Shown here piece after piece: positions 47,301-61,000 of a stretch of DNA of 64,000 nt. Positions within the stretch are counted from its first letter, which is position 1. Each line of letters opens with the position of its first letter. The translations under genes and the position numbers were made by a program. This DNA comes from Siphlonurus alternatus (Eukaryota; Arthropoda; Insecta; Ephemeroptera; Siphlonuridae). The notes under the pieces are model-generated. The model ran no database searches and had not been told where the DNA came from. It saw nothing but the letters and a program-made list of their open reading frames with translations. The stretch spans positions 40,873,194 through 40,937,193 of the forward strand of contig OX463778.1 of assembly GCA_949825025.1 (NCBI GenBank), in the 5' to 3' direction.

Positions 47301-48400
47301 AATGAAGATAATCTTTTTCATTGAAAAATTGTATAGCCTTGTATACTTGATTTACATGCAAATTTATGTGCAAGTTTCTATGAAATAATATTACCGTATG
47401 TATCAGTGTAATGTCTATGTTGCATCACTTGTATCTTCAATATTCATGAATGTATAATAATATAATGTTAAGTATTAAACAAAACAAAAAACTTGATATG
47501 TGCATATTCACGTCATGTATATACGAATGTAACTCATGCAACAGAACATACTGTATTGATCTGTGTTATATTCAAACCGACATCATCATGATTGCTTTTG
47601 ATGAGAGTAAAATGTAAAAAAAAACAAAAAACATAAATATATTCAAATGAGAGCTACTCAACGCAAGGTAGAAAAAAAAAGCGAGACTGCTTACCACTGC
47701 TACATTGCTTTTGATATTGATCGTTGTAAAGTATTGGAAAGCTCGATGGTTGGTACTTTGCCTGATACATCTGCTACTATTAGTATTCCTGCCACTATGA
47801 TTCAGGTAAAATAAGGCAATTAAAAATTCATTTGCTTGCCTGCTAGGCATTTAATTCAAAGAGATAATATATTACATTAGAAAATTATATATGTTTAGGG
47901 TGGTAAAAATATGCAGATATATGTATTTAACCTTCCTAATGTACATATTGAGTAATAGTTAATTACGTAGAATATTAATTATCATAAATTATTTCTTTTT
48001 ATTAAAAACTTGAAATACATATTTATACTGTTATTATACTTATTATTATAATAGTGTAAAAAAAGCATTATGAAAACATTGAAAACAAAACGAATGTAAA
48101 ATTTTAATAAATATAACAATATATTTTCCTTACAAGTCCAAGCAAATTACGATGTTTCGTATGAGTTTGAATACTTTATGTTGCGCGGGGTGCTGAAAAG
48201 TACTATTACAAAATAGTTATTTCCTTATTTCTTGAAAGAATTCTATTACAATTATTAACATCGTCACAATAATCAACTTTTAAAATTTTCAGACCAACTT
48301 TAAAAAAAAATATATATATTATTTTATACATAATTTTACTTTTAAAAGTAACAATTAAGAACATTACAATTTAAACTTTCATATTTCTTTTTAATATATT

Positions 48401-48526
48401 AAGCCTGTATTACACGATACAATTTTTCATTTCAAGAAAATTTAAAATCCATTTATTTGTATTGAGAGGAAATTTTCTTGCAAGGAAAAATTGTTTACAT
48501 AATCAGAAAAATTGTATCGTAGGCTT
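48401..48526. mobile_element. Small inverted-repeat element
   Basis: AAGCCT followed by ACGATACAATTTTTC at the left is mirrored at the right (GAAAAATTGTATCGTAGGCTT); the left copy has 7 extra bases. A second, inner pair is CAAGAAAATTT and AAATTTTCTTG. About 126 bp, without coding capacity; probably a MITE. Confidence 0.6.
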
Positions 48527-48641
48527 TATTTAATGTATAGATGTAAAAAATTTGATGGTTTCATTCGTCTCAATTTGAAAATATAATTTTTCAGTCTATA
48601 TATTAATTACAATCACACCATTTATAAAAAATACGTTTTAT

Positions 48642-48644
<3 letters not shown>

Positions 48645-48676
<32 letters not shown>
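48645..48676. repeat. (TA)n microsatellite
   Basis: A TA run of about 32 bp. Confidence 0.93.
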
Positions 48677-48684
<8 letters not shown>

Positions 48685-48794
48685 CGTAATATTCAAATAT
48701 TTATACTTTATAATAAAAAATAAACAAGAAAATTATTTTATTTTGGTTAACACAAACACGCACAAAATTATTTTACGTTTTTAATGTACTTCGC

Positions 48795-48797
<3 letters not shown>

Positions 48798-48876
<79 letters not shown>
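48798..48876. repeat. (GA)n microsatellite
   Basis: A GA run of about 79 bp. Confidence 0.98.
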
Positions 48877-48881
<5 letters not shown>

Positions 48882-49179
48882 GAAAACAAAACTTGTTTAA
48901 TAATACGCCCATACAATTTGGGTTTATTCTAATTTATAACGTTGTGTAAATAAACAACGGTATAGGTATATCTGTATAGTTAATTCTATTGCATATATAC
49001 AAGTATGTTCATTAAAAAATGGGCACTTTTTTTTAACATTGTCCGAATTTTGCTGTGGGCTTCCATTTATACTCTGTATAATTTGCAGATGTAGACTGAG
49101 GCATTTGACTGCATTATTTGTACCACTGACTAAGGATCACGTTTTATGAATATTTAGTTGTTTTTGTGATATGGGGAAA

Positions 49180-49865
49180 TTATTATTTATTTATTTATTA
49201 TATTTATTCAGAAAACAGACTACAGGTTAGGTAATCCGATTATAAAGAATACAATAGTTCATACAAATTCTTAGTTCAAATACACACGTACAAAAATTAT
49301 TATATAACTAAAATCTTGGTAACATATAATACATTATATTTATATTACATAATTAAACATGCATTTGAATTATTTACATATCCTTGCAATTTTTTGCGAA
49401 GGTTGATGGAAAATGTCAAGCTCGTATTTACTGTACAGTTCATTGCAAAATGATTGAACTCTGAAAATAAAAGAATATTTATCAATATCAATTCTTGGGT
49501 TTGGTATTTAGAAAAGATGAGATGATCTGTTTTGTCTCGCTGGTACATTTAGACTGAGCTCAGCTAGAATTTCAGGACAGTCTAATTTTCCATTGATTAA
49601 CTTCTTAAAAAAAAAGATATCGCTCATATCGCGTCTGTATTTAAGTGTTGTTATTGCATATTTTTTGCACAATTCAGGATAATTTTGTTTACTATAGTTG
49701 ATCTGGTCTTTTTGACACATTATACTTTTAATAAATTTTCTTTGAATTTTTTCCAGTGTATCTTGTTTTGTTTTATAGGAAGCTGGAGACCACACAATGA
49801 ACATCAGATACATTGATTAATAGCAATTCTCAAGTACACCTCTAGATAACACCACTACTCTGTTC
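49180..49865 (-). mobile_element. 5'-truncated LINE (non-LTR retrotransposon) fragment
   Basis: The minus strand holds the last part of a reverse-transcriptase ORF, a short 3' untranslated region and a tail of AATAAATA-type repeats (about 49180-49200). The 5' limit near 49865 is where a residual LExC motif is followed by a stop. Truncation at the 5' end and a simple-sequence 3' tail are what target-primed reverse transcription leaves. The clade cannot be fixed from this piece; it resembles the C-terminal part of jockey/CR1-like elements. Confidence 0.75.
49370..49813 (-). pseudogene. LINE reverse-transcriptase ORF, C-terminal remnant
   Basis: The frame reads MYLMFIVWSPASYKTKQDTL, EKIQRKFIKSI, then TTLKYRRDMSDIFFFKKLIN, GKLDCPEIL and LNVPARQNRSSHLF. 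The pattern VWSP, ...K-x-Q-R-K-F, ...L-x-x-R-R-x-x-D, ...K-x-x-N-G-x-x-D-C-P and P-x-R is the usual tail of insect LINE reverse transcriptases after the palm and thumb. One in-frame TAA at 49508-49510 interrupts it; after that, the same frame goes on with IPNPRIDIDKYSFIFRVQSF, CNELYSKYELDIF and ends at a TAA at 49370-49372. A single stop suggests moderate age. Not expected to be functional. Confidence 0.78.
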
Positions 49866-52800
49866 AACAGCGTTGTCACAATTATAGTGTATGGGGTAAA
49901 TTGATTTTTTTTTATTGCTAAAACGAGTACAGTACCTTAATTACCTTCCCCTATATTATAATTAAATTTCCATCTCTTTGTCCAAGTCTCTTGAAGCTGT
50001 AGCTCAAGTAGATCATTCAGGGTTGAATTTTTTTCTGTCCCAATTAAGGTGTACACAACAACATTCAGGTGAAACTTTACTTTAAAAAGAAATGGAATAG
50101 AAATAGCTACTATTATATACTAGCTGAGAGAAAAAATATTTAATTTGGCAAATATTCGAGTCGATTCACGAACTATACTTATCCAGAGAGTTATCCAGCT
50201 TTCTCATTAACCGTGGTTAGCGCCAGCCTAATTCAATGACACTAACCATGGTTAGCGCCAGCCTAATTCAATGACACTAAACGTGGTTAGTGAGAAATTT
50301 GAATAAATCCCTTCTTGAATCACACCCATCATGATATTTTTAAACCATGGCCATATACACTATTAAAATAGAAGTAAATATTTGTTCCGATCTCTAAATT
50401 TCCCTTTCCTTCTTTATGTCATACAGTATATTAGAAGATTTTTTTGTATAAAAGAAAGTTAGCCTACAACTTCTTTAAAATATATCATTAAATTTATAAA
50501 GTAACAAATTTTCAAATTATTATTTTTGTTAAAGTGTGAACAGATGATATATAATATAGCACAGCACCACAGAAAATGTACATTTTTTATGTGATAAAAC
50601 GGTGCAACCTCTGTACTGCAAAATAGTGTCCGTTTTACATAAAACAGTGATAATTATATTTCATGAGAAAATGTCCCCTTTTCAATTCAACGAGTCTGTA
50701 AACCGAGTACTGAATGGCTAGTATTGTTAAAATTTCGCCCTTTGTTTGTAGGTAAAAATTATTCATCTAAGAAGTAATTATATTTTTTAAGGTTTATAAT
50801 TTTATATTCTATATTTTTTTTTTTTGCTTTTTTGCTTTTTGAAACAGAAAAAATTATAAAAGAGGGCAATAAACATTGTGTTAAAAAAGTGAGAGCTATT
50901 TAAAATTCATTCACCGTAGAAAAAAAGAAACAAAAAAATAATATTAACTGAACGAATAAAATATTCACTTAAAAAATAAATGTGAAGCATTAAATTTTTC
51001 AATTCCATTTCAACTTCTAATTAGCGTGTAATTAGAAAGTGCTCTTAGCTTGGAAAGTCTCTTTCTTTTTCCTCCCATTCTCTCCTCTGTTTCCTCCCCT
51101 AAAGGCATTATCGATGAAACTTTTGCTTCACCGGTGCTATAACAACAACTCTGTAAAACTTCTGTATTGAAATAAAATTATGGCAGTAATATTTATTTCT
51201 TCAAAAGGAAACAATTTAAAACATTTTAGGTTCACAATGCGTCCTATATTTTATACTACCACCATTGTTATGTAAAACACAAAAGACACACAGGACTTTT
51301 TAACACATACAAAAAAAGATAATAAAATCATAAATTGTTTTTTTACTTCTAAAAATTAATTAATTATTTTTGTTTCTTTTTGCATTTTTTTTATTTACAT
51401 AACTTTTTGCAGCAAAAGTAAATTTAGAAGAGATAAAAATATTCTTATGAGTTGATTTTCAATGTGTTATATTAAATACCATTATATAAACTATAATCCC
51501 TTAGTCAGCTACATAATGATGTAAGCGTTAAAAGTGAGTGAAGTTTTTACTTTAGTGATAGACACCAAAAATGAGGTGAAATAGAGTTTGTCAGTGCAAG
51601 GGAGCCTCCTCAGTGATGTGGATGACGCCATGGCTTGATCTAGAGATGGTGCGGGGGTGGCGAGGTAATGAGTGGTGAGACGGACCCGACCGGAATGAAA
51701 TCTAGCTGACCGCTGATGCTGAGGCTGCTAAAGCGATTAAAATGCCGAGCCACCAACGAACGAGCAACCCCAACTCATCTCTCCTACGTAGTATACCTCC
51801 CCTCTTCTCTCTTTTGCCTCGCCACAGTACATGATAAATGTCTCTTCATACTCCTCGACACACACACACATGGGTGGTGGTGGTGGTAGTGACTATGCGG
51901 CTACGACTACCTCTAAAAACCGCAGCACTTAAACTTTACCAGGACACAAAGCTAATTGCTTAAGTACTATTAGAAAAATGAGTCGTTCGTTACATATATT
52001 TTTTTCATTGAAAAACTAAAAGCATGAACTACAATATAAACATGGTATTTTAGAATCATACTAAAAAATAGCCTTAAAATGGTATAATATACAAATATTT
52101 CATAATATATAATATAGAGTGAAAAAATTTGATACGCATAGTATGTTTGTATTGTTTGTATTTTAATTAAATAATTTAATTAGTAAAACAAATTTGTTTT
52201 AAAATTTAACAAAGATAACTTAATTTGATCTAATTTTTATTTCATTATCAAATATTATTTTGAAAACAATATAATTCTTTCTAGTACAAAAAAAGCAAAC
52301 AAGCACACCTTTTTTTATATAGGCCTACTTGTAATTCTAGCCACTGCCTTTTTAGAGTTTTTTTTTTTTTTTTTTCACGTTGCATTTGTAGAACGCACGT
52401 TATGTGTGCGGAGAGCAATATTTGATTAAATTGAGACTGCCATACACGTATTGTTTGTTATCAAGGGGAAAAAAATAAAAACAAATTAAATATTTCATAA
52501 AATAAAACATTTAAAAAGATGTTTTACGTCATGTTATACAATGTAACATTTAGACAAGTGCAACAGTAACAAAATATATTTTTTAGTGAAATTTCATGTT
52601 AGCTTTTTACTTGTCAGTTAAAAAAATATATATAATGTTTAAAAGTAAAGAAATAAATTTCTAAAAATTTTATATTGAAAAGTATAAGAATATATTAAGA
52701 ATAAGCAAGTTATAGGTTATATAACATGACACCTCAAGTAGGTCAATAAAGTAACTGAGAAAAAAAAAATATAGTTATGTTTCTTTTACAAAAAAAAGCA

Positions 52801-55325
52801 ATCACGTTTACAAGTGTTGGTTGTTCAAGTTAACCGTAAATATTATATGTGACATTCGAATATGACACAAAGACAAACTTTTGATATAACTTTGTAGCAT
52901 TCTCTCTTTTCGCCTACTATATTGTCTACATTCTTTCCTTTTGTCACCTATTGGTCTCTCTCTTTCCCACTGTGAGGTTGTTTCTTAAAAAAAAAGCTTT
53001 TCAAAGTAGCAATTTGTTCTATAGAAGAAGACAAACTGGTCCAGATGACAGGAGCACAGGTCAAGGAAAAAAAAAACATGCCAGGATTGGTAGCTAGCAC
53101 CAATCCAACCCCAATGTTTATAGCACCATAACATTGGGGGTGTAGAGTAGTAGTAGCGATCTGTGCAAAACGATAGATAAGGAGGGTTGCTGGGGGTGAG
53201 TGGGCAACCAATCGAGTGCTTACGATTTGTGACCACCAATATTGCATTATTTTCCTCAAGAGAACAAAAAAGAAAACGTAGTTTAGTTGTTCTTGTCTTT
53301 TACTGACTATTACTTTCAAAACTCTTTATAACGTAACAATATAATAACGTAACAATATAAATGACGAAAAGTTTTTAAAAAAATATATATATATTTCTTC
53401 AAGATCAATATTTTCTTATTATTATATAATTGTAAATTACTATTACAGTTTTAAGTTTGTTATTATTATTTTTTAACAGGATTAAAAGTTATAACAGGAT
53501 TAAATTTTTTATGACTTCAAGCGTAATTTGAACTGAACTGTAAAAATTAATATGGAAATATTCTCATAGTATGAGTTAGAGGATATTAATTTTATCTTGT
53601 TTTATATTTTTTAATCTTTTGTGTAAAATAAAAAGCAATTTGATAGCTTATATAATTTTTATGGCAATGCTAAAATAAGTTACGAAATATTATTTAGTAA
53701 ATTTATATACGTCATAATTAGTAAAGTAATTGATATTGTTTCACTGACACATAAATTCATTATCGTTGATAATGTATTGTATATTGAACAGCAATAAACC
53801 AGTAAATCCACTCAATAGTTATATGACACCAAACAAAATGACAACCAGATTTTATGCAATGACAACAATGACAAAATTGCGTGTTTTTTTATGTTTACGT
53901 TAGTGATTTTCTTTGCAAATCTTTAAAAAAAAATTGACGCACTAATTTCATTTATAGGTGACTGTTATTTTAGCGAAAGATATGGAACGTGTAAGTTCAG
54001 GTGACATGACATCAGTTGAAGTTTTCTATAATGCTACATTTATAAAATTATCGCTTGATTTTAAAAACTGTGAAAACTTTTAATAATGTTTTCCGCATTA
54101 AAATTTGCATTACCTCGTTTGTGCTTGAAAAAATTATACATGTGTTTTTATTGTATATTAATTAATTTAATTCAAGTGCATAAAATGCATTGTGTTTAAG
54201 AAGTTGCATGCCCTTTTAAGAAACTCAAGATGAAAGCTGATACGGTTTAAATTTATTTACTTAATGTATTATTTTAATTATGCGCATATAAAGGGTACGA
54301 AGTTAATTGTGCTATTATGCAAGTTATACATCTTAATAAATACATAAATTAAGGTTATATCATTATTCATATGGTGATGTTTTAAGTAAGCGATAAATAA
54401 TGCATAAATATCTTATTACGATGCTTAAAGTATACGTATAACATTTTTAAAACTCTGACTTAAAATAAAAATCAAAATATAATTATTAAAAATTTCTGTG
54501 TGTCAACTCGTGGTGTTTTCATTAGCAATTAACCAAAAAAATAGCAAACAGAACTATTCTCCGATTAAATAATGAAGTTCAAATTTTGAAAATACATGGA
54601 CGAATGATGAAGTCTAAATTTTTAACAAGATAAAATAATGTATCCTTTAGAAATTTGAAGACAATTGCATGAGAAAAAGATTTGTATTTTTTATTCTACT
54701 AAACCGCATTCACAGCAACATTATTATGTATTAATATATCATGTATGTTTCTAAAATTATTTATTTATACATGCATATATGTTTTTTCATATCATGAATG
54801 TAAACTTACTTCATTAGAAATGAAAAATTATTAAAACAATTTAAATTTTTCTAATTTAATTTGTACTAAGATATTAGCAATTTCATACAATTTGTAAGAA
54901 AATGTAATATCAATAAAGCGAGCTGAGCAAAGCAATCTCCAATCGCTTGAAACTAATTCGATACTAGTCAGTACAGTACAGTAAAACGAATGAAACAACA
55001 ATTGAGGTCATTTGTAATAAAATCTGATTTTACAAAAGAAGTACAAGGATTTCAATTCATCGTAAAACTTCAGTTATTTTTAAATTGTAGTTTCTTATGT
55101 ACAAAATACATACAATAATTGAGTTCTTGTTATTTTTCACCCTATCATATACTTTCTTATACTGCAGATATTACATATAATTTTGCAATGTATTGTACAG
55201 ATTTTCTTATATTGCTTCCAATTTCCATACCAGCAGAAAAGCCTGGTTGAAAGTAAGGATCAATTTTTCAACTGTAGCGTTTTGCTGGATGACTGCAACG
55301 CAGCAGGAGATTGGGAAAATGAGGG

Positions 55326-55328
<3 letters not shown>
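49866..55328. other. Upstream intron, part 3: no gene seen
   Basis: AT-rich sequence that contains the palindromic element at 50161-50323. Bases 51590-51910 form a distinctly GC-richer island with short (CA)n and (GGT)n runs and no recognised coding potential. Bases 52950-53320 hold weak open frames on the minus strand without family resemblance. The rest shows nothing definite. Confidence 0.65.
50161..50323. mobile_element. Short palindromic element, family C copy 2, with internal duplication
   Basis: Ends TCGATTCACGAA and TTCTTGAATCAC, as in copy 1. The centre is a 35-bp unit (TAACCGTGGTTAGCGCCAGC followed by CTAATTCAATGACAC) present twice in tandem at 50208-50242 and 50243-50277, with a partial third copy to 50290. 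The copies differ at one base (CCGTGG against CCATGG). Confidence 0.75.

Positions 55329-55410
<82 letters not shown>
55329..55410. repeat. (GA)n microsatellite
   Basis: An 82-bp GA run; it creates overlapping Arg-Glu open frames that are not genes. Confidence 0.98.
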
Positions 55411-55413
<3 letters not shown>

Positions 55414-58032
55414 GGAAGGCACAAATAAAAAATAGTCCGTCATTTCAAGTTTTGACGTCTGAACGGTTGAGGAGGAGAGTTCGCGAGGAACCGATACTTC
55501 TATCCCGCGCATAGGCCGCGCAAAATGCTAAAGGCCGGGAGGGATAAAGAGGGGGAGGAGAGATTTACCCTGCCTGCTCGGGGTAGTGAGGAAAAATTCT
55601 GCACAAGGAAATAGAAGGGTTGAAGTAGCAGCATACAGCTCGAAGAGAGAGAGAGAGAGAGACTATGAGGGTTGAACTTTTTGGTCGAACGCACTCGCAT
55701 GCGTTAGCGATAGATAATCGATAATAGTAGTTGTAGGCCTATATGTATACTATATATTTCATATGATATATTATATGATACAGAAAATGCTAGCAAGATA
55801 GAATCTACGACAATTCTATACTGCATTTTCTCTCTATAGAAAACCAATGGTTCTTTGATAAATATATACTTAAATTTAAAATCGGTATATAAAATGGATA
55901 TAATAAAAATAATCTAATATATAATCATGTGCTTTAAAAATTTCTAGTTTGTTATTTATATTTATTGTAAATTTTTACTATAAATTGTATTAATATTTAT
56001 GTATGTGAATACTTGATTTATTATAGTATTTGCTGCACAGCTGATTTATTAAGAGAAATAGAGCAACAATAGATGTATTGTAGTCACCACTTTACTGTTG
56101 ATCTCCTTCTCAATAATTATTAACGTCCACCTATTAGCTCGGTATCTCTATCTCTTGATGTCACAATAAAATTTAACATAAGCAGCAAGCGAGTGGGCGT
56201 GCGTTGTTGATAGGAGGAACTTTGGCAAAGCGAGGTGATAACAGCTTTTCAAATTCATACTCGTATATATATATTTTTTTAACTATTTTGAGTCCGAAGC
56301 AATTCGATATAATTTGCATTTAATTATAATTTATTTAATGAAACTGATGCCTAGAAATTCAATTAGACTTCTTAGATTTAAGAAGCTGGCGTTGAATTCA
56401 AACGAATTTAAAATATATATAAACGTCTGCTTCACATCTGATTGCTGTCATAAGAATAAAGTTTTTTTATATATTCAAATACATTTTTACAAGATATCTT
56501 TGCTGTTTCTATTTTGTTTATTTTTCGCAATTCGTCATTGTATTGTTTTATCTCCTTTTCGTTGTTTCTGCACATCTCAGTGTAAAGCCTTTGCTACGAG
56601 CCATCCGTCTGCAGTCCTATCGCCTTGTTTATGGTCACAAGCTGTAAAACTCCCACTCTTTCTTTCTCTCTTCTTGCCACCCTTTTCTAGCAACAATGCG
56701 TGGACCATAAGACGAGTGAGTGTGATGGTTTCTCCTATGACGTCACGCAACTAGTGCAAGAGTGGAAGCAAGGGATTGCGTCTCTCTTTCTTTATACTCT
56801 TTATCTCGGCTGAGAGTCTGCAAAAGAATTTCAACGATCCTTGCAAGGAACCACCAACCACACTCCATCTCGTGCGAAAGTGCTGTTTATGCCACAAAAC
56901 TCACACACTAGTAGTAAAGAGATAGTAATATTCAATGGTAGTCTTCTTCATAATATTTTTTTGTATAATATGATTTTTTTTTCAGTTAAAATATTATTAA
57001 TATCATTCTTGTAAAGTAATATTATCAAAACATTAAATCACTAACCTAAAAATATTTTAAAATTTTGTATAAAAAAAATCAGTTTTCATATTGAATAACA
57101 ATAATTATAGTGTTTTATTGTTATAATATAGTAAAATAGCTTTTGTTATACGTGATAAAAGATAGCGTATAAGGGCTATGACAAAGGCGAATATATATAT
57201 ACAGTGATTTTATTGTTACGTGATTCCCTTCAGCTTTGAACGATATATATATTCATTTTGTTATATATATAACATTACACACAATGATGATCAACGGTCT
57301 AGTCAATACACACTATATACATAGTCCCTTTAGATTATGCAACTTGTTTGACCTGAATGTATAAACCACAATGCATCAAAGAGAGTATTTATTTACACCA
57401 CATTTATAGTAACAGTAACTACAAAGATTAGCACGTAACAAATGATGATGTGGTAATACTTATTTCAATGACTCTCAGTTAAAATAAACAAAGCGGGAGA
57501 ATAGTTAAATTTATTGTAATATCCTTTATCAATAGTACATATATATATTGTAATTCGTTCCTCAATAACAAAAATCTATATTACTACTTTTTATTATGTT
57601 TTATTCAAATTATATTATATTATTTCAAAATAAAATCTTTAAATCAGAATAGATTATAATACAATATTGAAGCTGAAATCTCTATACAAAATAATATTTT
57701 ACTTGTTTAAATATATAATTAAATTATATTGAAATATTGATTCTTGATTAAATATTTATAAATGTGGCGAAACAGTTTAATATAAAAATATATTGAATTT
57801 GGATAAAAAAAAATGAAAATAATTTTTTTTATCTCGCTACTTTTTTTCATTTCTTTTTTATATTTTTAGTCATGCGTATCGTCCGTTTTCTATCTTCGTC
57901 TTACGATTTAGATCCCCAAGACACAACACGCTGCTTTCTTCACTCAAATATTGATGTGATAAGAGGGGTATGATGGTCAGAAGAAAAGAGAAGAGAGAGT
58001 ATGCAGATATATAATATCGATTTGGAAAATGC

Positions 58033-58033
58033 T

Positions 58034-58069
<36 letters not shown>
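58033..58069. repeat. (CT)n microsatellite
   Basis: A CT run of about 37 bp with one A interruption. Confidence 0.95.
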
Positions 58070-61000
58070 GCTCGCTTTAAACTCTATATGTATCCTTCTT
58101 CTTCTTTGCTTATATACTTGCTTGGCAGCAATCGTTTTTATCCCCGAGGCTCCTCCACTCGTGTTATGTTGGCACCACCCTCTTACTCAGGGTTGGTAAC
58201 ATGATGGTTGGTACGTCCTTCTCACACTACCACTTCCCGTATCAGCAACGACGCATGCATCACATCAACAACATAATATACAGTATATAGAATCAACAGC
58301 AGTGATGGCTGACGGTAGGTAATATTACCTTCCTATATATAATACAAGAAGGTTCTTTGATGCTACTGTCTAATACTATAAACCGATATATACACATCAA
58401 CATCAGTAAAAGGATAACAGCTAGAAGCTATAATAAATAAACAAACAGCAAGATCTAATTACTTTGTGGTATCAGAGAGGAAAGTACTTGTAAATATTCT
58501 TCCACAAGATATTATTATAGTTACTAATATTATATGTTGTATAAATATATTATAAATTAATATACACTATATAATATTATTAATTTATAATGGTTATGAT
58601 TTGAGCAATTATTATAACATTATTATTAAATTTCATTTAATGTGGTTATTTGATTCATACAGTATACTGTTATAATATCCTAAATAATAATTACAAAATA
58701 CAAAACTTAATCCTATTTCGTATTATAATTATTGCATATTATATTTACAATTTTAAAAAATTAATCCTATTATTTTAAATACCAATAATGGTTAATTATT
58801 ACTGTTAGTAATTAATTTAATGACGAATTTAGGCGAATCTATTTAGGCAGTAAAAAAAAAAAGGAAATGGCTTAACTCTTGGTTTAAAAAAAATGTAAAT
58901 TTTGTAAAATGAAAAATGGTATAATTTATTATATTCATAGTATTATAAATTCAGATAATACAATTTTCTTCGATAACCAATTTTCTTTTCTTTCTTTTAT
59001 TTTTCATCAGAGTTAAGCTTAACGATAAGAGATATTGTAGGTCGTTATAATCAGGCCTGGTAATAAAATGGGGTCCTCTTCCCCCCCATCATCTCAATAG
59101 CTTGTGGTCACCAGGAGGGCTGCTTGTCGGTCCCTGCACCACCGACATGAATAACAGTGGTAATTTGGGCACGCCCCTTTTCCCCATGCGTGTCCACCCC
59201 TACTTTATTTTTGTGTCACCAACACGAGGACACACCGGTACGTAAGCAGCTCAATTCTTGGTAGTAATAATAATGGCCAACGTCCACTACCAAGCTTTTA
59301 TGACTTGCAACCAAGCCTATTGTGTGTGTGAGCAGCTTAATATTTTCAAACCTAATCCAAAGTACATACAATGATCTTCATGGTTTGTTAAAAAAATTAT
59401 TTACACACAAAATTGTATTTTTTTTTTAATGTAATAAGATTGTTATTTTTAATGATAGAGTAATAAATTTCAGATTAAAAAAAAACTGTTTTAAATGTCA
59501 ACTTAGAATGATGTGTTTCAAATGATTTCAAATTGTATTTCATACAATTGATTTAAAAATGTAATACTAGTAAAGTATTGAAAGGATTGATGTGTCAAAT
59601 TTATCAAAAATATTCTTGGTATTTATCTTTCGTTCTGCCATGAGGCAACAGAAGCAGTGGTATAGTCAGAAGGGGTTTTACCCCCCCCCCCCTCTGAAAA
59701 AAATACGATATAAGAAAAAAATGCTATTTATGGCACCCTTTCCCTGAATGATATGTCCCTTTTTCCCTCAAGAATTTTCTGGACATGCCATTCAAGTGAG
59801 CATATAATAATTACACACAGTAGTAATATAATTCTGTGCGTTTTGTTTTTTGTAATGTCTTCGTATTAGCTGTTTGAAACATTGAAGTCGCCTTATGGGT
59901 TATGCAACTCCCATTTTATCAAGTTTATTGAATTATGATTTTTCTAACGTGGCTCTCTTTCTTTCGGTACAAAGACCATGTGAGTTTCGAACTATACACA
60001 ATTAGTGATAACGTGATAACACATAAATTGTTTGCAATTTATTGGCAGCTATTTTAGACTATAGTCACCTATTTGTAGACATTTTCTCATATCATTAAAT
60101 AATAAGACATTAATATAACCAATATTTTTGCTACAATGGTGGTTTGCCATTTACAACTCTTTTTTACGTATGTTCAGACAATCCCTTTAAAACCGAAGAT
60201 ATTGATAAAATAAATAACAAATTTCAACTGACTATGAGACTAACGATAATTCGAGGGTATTTATGACGATAATCACAGAAAAGAGCTGTGAATTTTTTTT
60301 TTATTATATAAATATAATATGTTAAATTTAACATTTTTCATTTTATTGATTTTTAGCTTCATAAAAATTTTACAAATTGTAAGAAATGCCCTACTTATTG
60401 TTTTATCAGTAAAAACATCTGCTAAGTTGTGATTTTAATACCCGGAAAATAGTTTACTCAAGTGAGCTCAGGTAGTAAATAACGTCTTCTCTCTTAAGCT
60501 AAATTATATATTATTTAAAGTTAATTCTCATGTAGCGTAAACTCTCCTCATAAAACCCTAAGAAGGTTGTTAGTGCAGAACTTTGAGTTCTCACACTAGT
60601 TGTATTGCTACACAAATTACCTTACAATTACATTTAAATCAGTGAGTACCCTGAAAATTATTCAGGGGGAGAGATTTAAAAACGGTGGGAAGGAAAGAAT
60701 TATTATGAGTTTTTGATACTTTTGGATGGTGACAAACTCTCTCAACTCCTCGATTCGAATAACTTTGTAACTCTATCTATATAGATAATTGATTAATATT
60801 TATCCACAGAATTAATAATGTTTAAAACAATAATTTCATTGTTATCCCTATTAACATTGTCGCTAAGTGTTTGCCATTTTATTAAAATACAAATAATATT
60901 TTTAATTAATTTTGTTATCACTATCCGAATAACAAACACGTTTTAGCATCCTCGTTAAGCTCTATAAACACAGAGGGTAGTGAGGGTACTAAAACATTTA

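Noticed and set aside
56314..56754. Open frame of 146 codons (+), the longest in the window
   Set aside because: No recognisable domain; composition follows AT-rich and CT-rich DNA; no sign of codon preference compared with the true exons.
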